Assembly: GCA_947174975.1 (NCBI GenBank)
Contig: CAMWLA010000011.1
Location: forward strand, 1 to 17,415
Source: an uncultured Clostridia bacterium
GTDB taxonomy: Bacteria; Bacillota; Clostridia; Christensenellales; Borkfalkiaceae
Length of the DNA stretch: 17,415 nt
Direction: 5' to 3'
In this document: piece after piece, positions 1-6,504 of the stretch
Numbering within the stretch: position 1 is the first letter of the stretch
Layout of the letters: each line of letters opens with the position of its first letter
The notes under the pieces: model-generated
What the model was told of the DNA's origin: nothing
What the model saw: the letters and a program-made list of their open reading frames with translations, nothing else
Database searches by the model: none
Program-made: the position numbers and the translations under genes

Positions 1-1813
1 CAACAAGTGCATTACCGTCAATATCTTCGAAAGTTACGTTGAACGTTGCGCCGTTTGACGTTACTAAAATATTCGTGGTATCGCCGTGGGTAATTATGAA
101 ATCGCCCATACAAGCCGAAATCTTAAAATCTCCCTTAGCTACAGCCGTTTCGTCAGCAGCCGGAACTGCTATAAAGAAGTCGTCCCAGCTGCCACGGGGC
201 ATTGCGATAATACCGGTCGTAGCGTCTACGTAAGCTTCAATTTCGCTCGTCTTACCATTATCGGTGTTTATCATCGTAATCTTTCCGGTCGCGGGATCGG
301 TATATTTGAATACGAAAGAACCATTGAACGGGAAACCGCTACCCTCGCCCGCGCCTTCGTTTCCAACATGAAGGAACGCCGTTCCCCAAACGTAGGTATT
401 TAAAGAACCTTCATCGTCGATTTTGATTTCTATTGCCGAATAAATTTTATCGTCGTAAGGCGCAGCTAATTTATCAGCCGTTTTAACAGTAACGCTGCCG
501 TATACGGAAGTATAAGTAATACTACCAACGTGGTCGTAATCAGCTTCAACCTCTTCGCCCGCCGTCCATACCGTGGTATCTGAAAGTGCGGGAAGTACTT
601 TCGTTTCGGTTGCGCTTTCGTCTTCCGCGCAGCCTTCTGCCGTACATACCTTCTTAGCTTCGCCCGTTTCCGTCATAGTGGGTTTCGTGGTTATCGTCCA
701 TTCGCCGAACGTATGCGGTACTTTATCAAGCACAACGTCCGTTACAGCAATTTTGTACGTTGCGTTAATAAAGTTTGCAACGCCGGCATCCTGGTGCGTA
801 GGCGCGGTTTTTACCGTCTTAGCCCAGAAATCCGCATCCGAAAGCGCGGGAACGTCTTCCGTTTGGATATGGTCTTTATTCGCACCGCATACGCGCTGGA
901 TTTTGCCAGCCTCCGTAAGGGTCGGGGTCTTATTTTCAACGAAATTCCATGCGCCGTAATCGTGTGCATCAGCATCTACGGGAACGGTAATTTCAACTTC
1001 GCCGTAAACGGATTCGAATACTCTCTTGCCCTCCGCCATGCAAGTTGCGGGAACGCCCTTTTCTGCGTTTTCCGTCCAAACTTCGCTGTTGGAAAGTGCG
1101 GGGATATCCTCTTCTTTCTCAAACGCGTCGGTATCCTTACAAGTATGGCTTGCCTTGCCGCCTTCGGTCAAAGTGGGATTTTTAGTGATAGTCCACTCGC
1201 CCCAGTCGTGCGCGTCCGCGCTTGCGGGAACGGTTACTTCGACTTTGCCGTATACCGAATCGAATACGTCCTTGCCGTCCTTCGTATGGGTTGCTGCAAC
1301 GCTTTCGGCGGTGTTTTTCGTCCAGACCTTGCTGTCGGAAAGTGCGGGAATATCAACTTCCTCCACGTGTGCGTCCGTAGCCGAGCAAGTATGGCTTGCC
1401 TTGCCGCCCGCAGTCATAGTGGGCTCTTTGGTGATTGTCCACTTACCGTAGGTATGCGCGTCCGCGTCCTTGGGCACGGTAACCGTAACGGAACCGTACT
1501 CGGAATCGAACGTTCTGCTTCCGTCAGTCGTGTGCGTGGCGTCAACCGCCGCGCCCTTGTTCTCAGTCCAAACCGACGTATCGGTCAGTTTGGGCAAGCT
1601 GTTTGTTTGCTTGTCGTCATTGTTTACACAGTCACGCGCAATCGTACCGTCGTCAGTCAACGTAGGTTCAGTCACTATGTACCATGAGCCGTAGCTGTGT
1701 TCGTGCTTGTCGTCATCTTTCTTGCCGCAAGCAGCCAGCGATGCACCGGAAGCGCCGATAGTCATTATGGACAATACGGCTAACGCGGCTTTCGCTATTT
1801 TGCGCTTTTTCAT
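1..1813 (-). CDS. Lipoprotein with five ~82-residue tandem repeats (3' end outside window)
   Basis: I read this frame by hand: it starts at the ATG at 1813 and stays open to the left edge (604 codons, no stop). The signal MKKRKIAKAALAVLSIM...SLAAC gives a predicted lipidated Cys29. Residues 39-448 are five tandem repeats of 81-83 residues with the theme HxYGxWTITKxPTxTxGGKASHTC...IPALSxSxVWT...ATHTxDGKxVF(D/E)SxYGxVEVTVP. After about 449 comes a different, beta-looking domain with GSLNTYVWG, FNGSFVFKYTD and PRGSWDDFFIAVPA. It somewhat resembles the beta-rich units of the neighbouring 1,530-residue protein. Similar W-T-x-T-K-x-P-T-x-T-x-x-G-K repeats are common in Firmicutes surface proteins as spacers or cell-wall binding segments. 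No enzyme motif is visible. The start is supported by AGGAG and the signal peptide. Last gene seen of the operon. Confidence 0.93.
   Translation of the reverse strand, partial: MKKRKIAKAALAVLSIMTIGASGASLAACGKKDDDKHEHSYGSWYIVTEPTLTDDGTIARDCVNNDDKQTNSLPKLTDTSVWTENKGAAVDATHTTDGSRTFDSEYGSVTVTVPKDADAHTYGKWTITKEPTMTAGGKASHTCSATDAHVEEVDIPALSDSKVWTKNTAESVAATHTKDGKDVFDSVYGKVEVTVPASADAHDWGEWTITKNPTLTEGGKASHTCKDTDAFEKEEDIPALSNSEVWTENAEKGVPATCMAEGKRVFESVYGEVEITVPVDADAHDYGAWNFVENKTPTLTEAGKIQRVCGANKDHIQTEDVPALSDADFWAKTVKTAPTHQDAGVANFINATYKIAVTDVVLDKVPHTFGEWTITTKPTMTETGEAKKVCTAEGCAEDESATETKVLPALSDTTVWTAGEEVEADYDHVGSITYTSVYGSVTVKTADKLAAPYDDKIYSAIEIKIDDEGSLNTYVWGTAFLHVGNEGAGEGSGFPFNGSFVFKYTDPATGKITMINTDNGKTSEIEAYVDATTGIIAMPRGSWDDFFIAVPAADETAVAKGDFKISACMGDFIITHGDTTNILVTSNGATFNVTFEDIDGNALV
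470..715 (-). repeat. 82-residue-class repeat, unit 5
   Basis: It starts HTFGEWTITTKPTMTETGEA and has VCTAEGC, a C-x4-C pair, where the other units keep only one Cys. It ends YTSVYGSVTVKTADK before the C-terminal domain. Confidence 0.82.
716..964 (-). repeat. 82-residue-class repeat, unit 4 (83 residues)
   Basis: It starts HDYGAWNFVENKTPTLTEAG, with one extra residue compared with units 2 and 3, and then RVCGANKDH. Its second half (FWAKTVKTAPTHQDAGVANF) is degenerate. Confidence 0.85.
965..1210 (-). repeat. 82-residue repeat, unit 3
   Basis: It starts HDWGEWTITKNPTLTEGGKA and continues SHTCKDTDAF. It is the closest match to unit 2, at 246 bases. Confidence 0.9.
1211..1456 (-). repeat. 82-residue repeat, unit 2
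   Basis: It starts HTYGKWTITKEPTMTAGGKA and continues SHTCSATDAH. It shares a 23-base identical DNA run (1386-1408) with unit 3 (1140-1162), exactly 246 bases apart. Confidence 0.9.
1457..1699 (-). repeat. 82-residue-class repeat, unit 1 (81 residues)
   Basis: It starts HSYGSWYIVTEPTLTDDG and ends with the SVTVTVP strand before DADAH. It is the most diverged unit in its first half: RDC replaces HTC, and SLPKL replaces IPAL. Confidence 0.85.
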
Positions 1814-1820
1814 ATATTTA

Positions 1821-1825
1821 CTCCT
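1821..1825 (-). promoter_or_regulatory. Ribosome-binding site of the repeat lipoprotein gene
   Basis: The minus strand has AGGAG seven bases before the ATG at 1813, within a 28-base A/T-rich gap after the stop of the 1,530-residue gene. Confidence 0.75.
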
Positions 1826-1841
1826 AAAATTTATTTCTTTT

Positions 1842-4800
1842 TTATACGCGCGTAAATTCGGTTTCTGGCTTGAAATAGCCTTGCGACGAAGAACTTACGT
1901 CTGTAGAATAACACTTTACGGTGTCAAGTCCGACCGCGTCGGTAAACGTGAACACTATGGTTTTTTCGTTCACCTTGACGGTTATTTTGTTGCCTGCAAC
2001 CGTAAACGTGCCTTCCGTACCCGAATCGGTTGCGAAATCGGGGGAATATTTTCCGACGTCTTCTTCGTATTCTTCCGACGTCGACTTAACGGTAACTTTT
2101 CCGTCCGATTTAAACGAGAAAACCGTCGTTGCGCCGTACATTTCCTCTTCGTCTTCCGAAAGGAAAGTATAGCTTGCCGTGAACTCTTTTCCCGCAAAGA
2201 GCGAGGCGTCAACCGGCGTATTGCTTACCGTATAAGTTGAAGTTTTTGTATCGATTTTAAATATCTTTACTTCGTTTGCGAAGACGACTGTGATATTAAT
2301 GCCGTACGCGGCGTACGTGCCGTTTTGCGTGCCGTAAGCTGCATTGCCGAAGCCGTCCAAGGTCAAGGTGTCCGCATCTTCAAGCTCGTAAACGCCTCTT
2401 ACCGCATCCGCAACGACGAGACCTCTGTCCGCGCCGTCCCAGCCGGTTACTTTGACGAAGTATACCTTACTGCCGTCTGTGAGCTTCAAAACGGAGTCAA
2501 GCGCATTGAGATTGCCTTCGACTTCCACTCTGTTGCCGAGGGAAATAGCCGCGTTTGAAAGCATACAAACCGTTGCATCTCCCGCAGTAATTGCGCGCAA
2601 CGTGTAACCTTCCGTTCCGCTTGCTTTAACCGTACCGGTTGTGAAGCAGTCGGTGAACATTAACGCACCCCTCGCGGTGGCTTTGATAATTCCGTTTGCA
2701 AGAAGCTCGCCGGAAATCGTAAATTTGCCCGACGCGCATTCCGCGTTTGCGGTGAATTTACCGTCCGAAATATAGGCGCTTCCGCTAAAGCTTACTCCGT
2801 CTAACTCGCCGGAAACTCTGCCGAATTCGTCCAAAATCATAGTCGCGTTTTCGTTTACCGCGCCTCTGCCGTATCTTCCGACAAGCGGGTTGCCGCTGTA
2901 AACGTTGTCTAAAATCTGAACTGCATAGTACGAAGATTTAATGCCGCCGTCCATCGGGATATTGATTTTCAGCTGATAGAAGCCGGCTGTTGTGAATCTT
3001 ATCAGCGAAACGTCGACGTATTTCGTCGTTCCGTCGATAGTGCCGTTTTCCATCTGGTCGTAAGTCAGCAATCCGTCCTTGGTTTGAATGGAAAGCCCGT
3101 CAAGCAGTTCCTTTTTAGCGACGCCTTTGCCGAGTACCAAGTTGCCTACTTCGACTATCGCGCCGTCGGTTATTATAGAATTTACGAACCGTTTGCCGAC
3201 CAAATCAATGCCGGTAATTTCGCGTACTGTTAAAATGTTTTTATAATCAGCCAAAAGGAATTTGGCCGTTTTGCCGTATTCGAACTGCGGTTGCGCGTTG
3301 ATATACGTAATTTCGATATTCGCGCCCGTCCTCTTGTACGAGAACGCCGTAGTCATATATTTGCTGTCCGTATCGAACATAGCTTCGCCCGTGCCGTAGC
3401 CGTCGAAGAAGAAACAAACCTTTCCGCAGACGTATCTGCCGAACAAATCGTCGCGCTCGTCGAGAGTGAAAGTTCTGTTTTCCGTATCGAGACGGAATCT
3501 GTATGCATAGGGCGTGTGTTCGTTGTCTGAAAGTCTGTCGTAGACGAGCCACGTATTCTCGCTGTAATCGGGTCCGGCGTTTTTAAGCGAATTCTGCTCG
3601 AAAGGCGATAAACTGAATACCTTTACGCCGTCAAGCATGTAAGTTACCGAGTCGTTAAGCGCAACCGTGAAAGTTGCCGTTTTGCCGTTTACGGTGCCGC
3701 TGAACGCCATACCCGCAAAAGCCGAAACCGTACTTGCCGACTTGTTTATTGTTGCCTTGGTATTGCTTGTCATCGTGAACGGATAGCTCGCACCGCCGAG
3801 ATTTACGCTTGAAACGACACCCTTTTTCTGCTCGAAATCGGGCAAAAGCGCCGCAAAGCCGAAAACCTCTTCCGCGTAGTACGTATCCGAACCGCTTTTG
3901 GTAAGGAAAGTGGTTTTCATTCCGTACCAGTAATAATTGCCGTCGTCTACCGATTTAAGCTTTATGAGATCAATCGTGTACGAATTCGCAGATACGACGA
4001 GATTGCCCGTCGAGCTGGTCTGCAAAACGTTGTTGCCGTTTACGTTTGAATTTATCTGAACGTAGCTTTCCGCCTTCCACTTGTCCTCGTTGAAATAAAC
4101 CATAGGACGCCGTCTTTCATGATATGTAAGACGAAGCGAATTGTCGGGGTCAAGCGTGATAATGCCGTCTTCGTAGTGGAAAACGTATTCGTTTGTATAG
4201 AGACGGATAGTAAACGTGCTGTCGTCGATAATAGAAATTATCTCCGCCTTGTCCGTACCTATATAAATATCGCCGTCACTGCCGACTGTCAGATCGCGCA
4301 GGTTATTAACCGCCGCGCGCGAGCTGTACGCCGTGAGTGAATATTCTCCCCAACTCTCGTCGTAGTCTACGTCGTTGTCATCGTCGTCGTTGTAAGGCTC
4401 TATCTCGGTAAGCAAGGTTTTGTACGTCCCCGTCATTGCCGAGTCGATAACGACCGCTTTCGACTGAGCCGTAACGCCCTTGTAGGTTGCCGTAACGAAA
4501 TAGATACCCGCGTTGAACAAATCGATTTTACCGCTTAACATATCGTCGGTCACGGGTACGTTAACGCCGTTTTCGGTGATAGTAAAAAGGTCTCTTGCGT
4601 AAACGGTGGTTCCGCTGAACACGACCCTCTCTCTGCCGGTAACTTCCACGCCGTTATCGACTCTTATAGAGTACGCCACTCTTATAGGGTCGGAATCGGG
4701 ACCGTAGACGTAAACGTCTATTTCCACGACTTGTTCCTCGGTAGTGGTGAAGTTAACCGCGGGTGAAACCGTCTGTACGTAGCAAGTTGTTATGTCCTGA

Positions 4801-6434
4801 CCGTTTCTATCCTCGTAAGGCATACGCGTTATGCCGTTAATGACGATTTTAAGGTTGTTGTAAACGTTGTATCTAGTAGTGCCCGCGGGCAGAACGACGT
4901 TGTCGTTTAAAATATCGATAGAATACTGTATTTTCTTTTCAACTACTTTGTAGGTAATCGTCTTTTCGAAATAATCGAATTTAACGCCCGACATACCGTA
5001 AGGTTTGGTGTTGTAAGGAACTTTCAGCGTGACCTCGTATTCGCCCTCAGTCGTAAAATCTAAGCCGTCGGTATCGAAATACGAAGCGTGTAGATTTGTG
5101 AAGCGGATTCCGTTGATTATCACGTTGAAATCGGAACCGAAATCGTACGCAGCCATATCCGTGCCTTTTTCGATCAAAACGATGTCCGAACCCGCGTAGT
5201 TTATAATAACGCCGAGTCTTATCGTTACGGTTGCGGTTTCCTCTCTTCCGCCGTAGTTGAGGGTGATTATGTTTTCGCCCTCTTTGGAATAGTCAACCGA
5301 GCCCGTAATCATATCGTCGGTAACTTCGATTATCTGATTGCCATTCTTTATCGAGAACAGCGACTTTAAGTCGATATTTTCGCCGTTGGGATAAGTTTCG
5401 ATATTTTGTGCGGTTATGCTGAGCTGAGTTTTTTCAACCACTTTGATTTGCGCGGTTGAGCTTGCCTCTCTTCCGTTTCTTTCAAACGTCATCGTAACGG
5501 AATAGGTCTGCCCCTCCTCGGGGTCGGAAACCGACGAAGCGTCTATGTATTCGGGAAGCACTTTTACTGCCACTTCGCCTACGTAAAGCGAGAAAAGCTT
5601 CGTGTAATCGAAATCAGCCAAGTCCTCTTTCGTCAGCTCCAAAACGCCGTACGAATTTACGATTTCTATCGCGTTCTCGTCGATTACGGTAACCTTTAAG
5701 GTTTCGCTTTTTCCGAAAAAGCTTACGGTGTAAGTGTACTTACCCGCTTCCGCCTTGACGTCGGTTGTTACCATCGCGTCGGTTATCGCAATTTTTTTGC
5801 CGTCCGCCGTAAGCGCAAACAGCGCTTTGAAATCGTAACCGTCAACGTCCGACGAGTTTATCTTGATTTCTGTCTTGGATAGAGTGAACTTCTTTTCCGA
5901 AGCCGTAACTTCTACGGTGTAAGACGCCGTCTTATCCTTGTAGGTGCATACGACCTCGTATCTGCCCGCTTCCGCCTTTACAGCCGAAGAATCGACGTAG
6001 TCTCTTGCGGACAGCCACTCCGAATCGTCCCTTATGAGGAAATATCTTGCAAAATTGAAGCCGTCAACCTCGTAATCTTTCAGTGTAAGATTATCTTCTA
6101 AAGTTATGCTGATAACTACCTTGTTATCCTCGGGTTTTACCGCACCGCACTTGCATTCGTTATTCTCGCCGTATTCGTGTTCTTCCGGCTCCAAATCGGG
6201 GGCGTCGCAATCGTCGCCCTCGCAATGACCTGTATGCGTGCCGTTGTTGTTATCCGTATACGTGTAATTATGTACGTGTTTCTCGGGTTCTTTAGGCTTA
6301 TTGGGATCGTTCGGGTCTACTATAGGGGGCTTGGTATCGTCCGACGGATCGTTTTTATCGCAAGCCGAACAGCCCGAAAGCCCCGCCGCTGTTGCCAATG
6401 CCATCAGCATTGCAACAAATTTTAATTTTTTCAT
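1842..6434 (-). CDS. Very large lipoprotein with His/Cys module, about seven Ig-like domains and beta-rich C-terminus
   Basis: This 1,530-residue protein has a lipoprotein signal with lipobox LSGC (Cys22) and an Asp/Pro/Lys linker. One His/Cys-rich module lies at about 53-98 (H67, C71, C76, H86, C94, C96). About seven Ig-like domains of 70-90 residues follow (about 106-178, 182-251, 256-334, 337-407, 410-498, 502-592 and 596-664). Several share LF-(S/T)I-x-NG...VTDDMxxGxxD...GxYxVTxxYxG, resembling Big_3/DUF5011-type stalk domains. The last ~860 residues are beta-rich, with recurrent GTY/GxY...LDxxG strands (for example about 1186-1270 and 1346-1530) that look like lipocalin- or calycin-type units. 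An acidic stretch (NDDDDNDVDYDES) separates the two halves. No catalytic motif is seen. It is likely a long rod carrying binding domains away from the membrane. The ribosome-binding site is unusual, with only a weak GAGAG close to the ATG. Confidence 0.95.
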   Translation of the reverse strand: MKKLKFVAMLMALATAAGLSGCSACDKNDPSDDTKPPIVDPNDPNKPKEPEKHVHNYTYTDNNNGTHTGHCEGDDCDAPDLEPEEHEYGENNECKCGAVKPEDNKVVISITLEDNLTLKDYEVDGFNFARYFLIRDDSEWLSARDYVDSSAVKAEAGRYEVVCTYKDKTASYTVEVTASEKKFTLSKTEIKINSSDVDGYDFKALFALTADGKKIAITDAMVTTDVKAEAGKYTYTVSFFGKSETLKVTVIDENAIEIVNSYGVLELTKEDLADFDYTKLFSLYVGEVAVKVLPEYIDASSVSDPEEGQTYSVTMTFERNGREASSTAQIKVVEKTQLSITAQNIETYPNGENIDLKSLFSIKNGNQIIEVTDDMITGSVDYSKEGENIITLNYGGREETATVTIRLGVIINYAGSDIVLIEKGTDMAAYDFGSDFNVIINGIRFTNLHASYFDTDGLDFTTEGEYEVTLKVPYNTKPYGMSGVKFDYFEKTITYKVVEKKIQYSIDILNDNVVLPAGTTRYNVYNNLKIVINGITRMPYEDRNGQDITTCYVQTVSPAVNFTTTEEQVVEIDVYVYGPDSDPIRVAYSIRVDNGVEVTGRERVVFSGTTVYARDLFTITENGVNVPVTDDMLSGKIDLFNAGIYFVTATYKGVTAQSKAVVIDSAMTGTYKTLLTEIEPYNDDDDNDVDYDESWGEYSLTAYSSRAAVNNLRDLTVGSDGDIYIGTDKAEIISIIDDSTFTIRLYTNEYVFHYEDGIITLDPDNSLRLTYHERRRPMVYFNEDKWKAESYVQINSNVNGNNVLQTSSTGNLVVSANSYTIDLIKLKSVDDGNYYWYGMKTTFLTKSGSDTYYAEEVFGFAALLPDFEQKKGVVSSVNLGGASYPFTMTSNTKATINKSASTVSAFAGMAFSGTVNGKTATFTVALNDSVTYMLDGVKVFSLSPFEQNSLKNAGPDYSENTWLVYDRLSDNEHTPYAYRFRLDTENRTFTLDERDDLFGRYVCGKVCFFFDGYGTGEAMFDTDSKYMTTAFSYKRTGANIEITYINAQPQFEYGKTAKFLLADYKNILTVREITGIDLVGKRFVNSIITDGAIVEVGNLVLGKGVAKKELLDGLSIQTKDGLLTYDQMENGTIDGTTKYVDVSLIRFTTAGFYQLKINIPMDGGIKSSYYAVQILDNVYSGNPLVGRYGRGAVNENATMILDEFGRVSGELDGVSFSGSAYISDGKFTANAECASGKFTISGELLANGIIKATARGALMFTDCFTTGTVKASGTEGYTLRAITAGDATVCMLSNAAISLGNRVEVEGNLNALDSVLKLTDGSKVYFVKVTGWDGADRGLVVADAVRGVYELEDADTLTLDGFGNAAYGTQNGTYAAYGINITVVFANEVKIFKIDTKTSTYTVSNTPVDASLFAGKEFTASYTFLSEDEEEMYGATTVFSFKSDGKVTVKSTSEEYEEDVGKYSPDFATDSGTEGTFTVAGNKITVKVNEKTIVFTFTDAVGLDTVKCYSTDVSSSSQGYFKPETEFTRV
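4443..6119 (-). repeat. Tandem Ig-like domain array (about seven units, protein level)
   Basis: Units of about 70-90 residues recur in the 1,530-residue lipoprotein. Domains 4 and 7 are the clearest pair: SLFSIKNGNQIIEVTDDM aligns with DLFTITENGVNVPVTDDM, and each is followed by a (V/I)D...G..(I/Y).(I/V)T..Y.G strand pair. The units are strongly diverged, so this is an old duplication. Confidence 0.75.
6141..6278 (-). repeat. His/Cys-rich module (1,530-residue lipoprotein)
   Basis: It begins HVHNYTYTDNNNGTHTGHC and ends CKCGA. It is clearly related to the two modules in the 933-residue lipoprotein, with an extra His beside the first Cys (HTGHC) and a CEGDDC pair. It lies in the same place in the protein, just after the lipid anchor. 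Confidence 0.82.
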
Positions 6435-6437
6435 AAT

Positions 6438-6481
6438 AAGCTCTCTTGAGCTTTCCCCCTCCGCCGCAAACTGCGGCGGAG
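6438..6481 (-). promoter_or_regulatory. Two-hairpin leader in front of the 1,530-residue lipoprotein gene
   Basis: In the transcript, a perfect 10-bp GC-rich stem (CTCCGCCGCA/TGCGGCGGAG, 3-base loop, 6459-6481) is followed by GGGG and then a 6-bp stem (AAGCTC/GAGCTT, 4-base loop, 6438-6453). The ATG at 6434 comes three bases later. The strong GGAGGGGG lies 20 bases from the ATG, too far unless the small hairpin brings it near, and its GGAG half is in the large stem. Neither strand has a T-run after the stem, so it is not a normal intrinsic terminator. The function (translation control, processing site or an inserted palindrome) is inferred. Confidence 0.55.
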
Positions 6482-6504
6482 AGATAAACTCTTGTTAATT
6501 AATT

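Noticed and set aside
713..1687. Long plus-strand open frame (324 codons) opposite the repeat lipoprotein
   Set aside because: It lies wholly antisense to the 82-residue repeats, and its repeated phrases mirror those repeats. It has no ribosome-binding site, signal or domain. The minus-strand frame has a start, lipobox, SD and a clear repeat family.
470..1699. Regular 246-base spacing considered as a CRISPR-like or satellite array
   Set aside because: The period and the variation follow codons in an open frame with a lipoprotein start. There are no short identical repeats separated by unique spacers.
6459..6481. GC-rich hairpin read as an intrinsic terminator
   Set aside because: No T-run follows the stem on either strand, and genes continue in the same direction on the far side. 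I kept it as a leader structure only.
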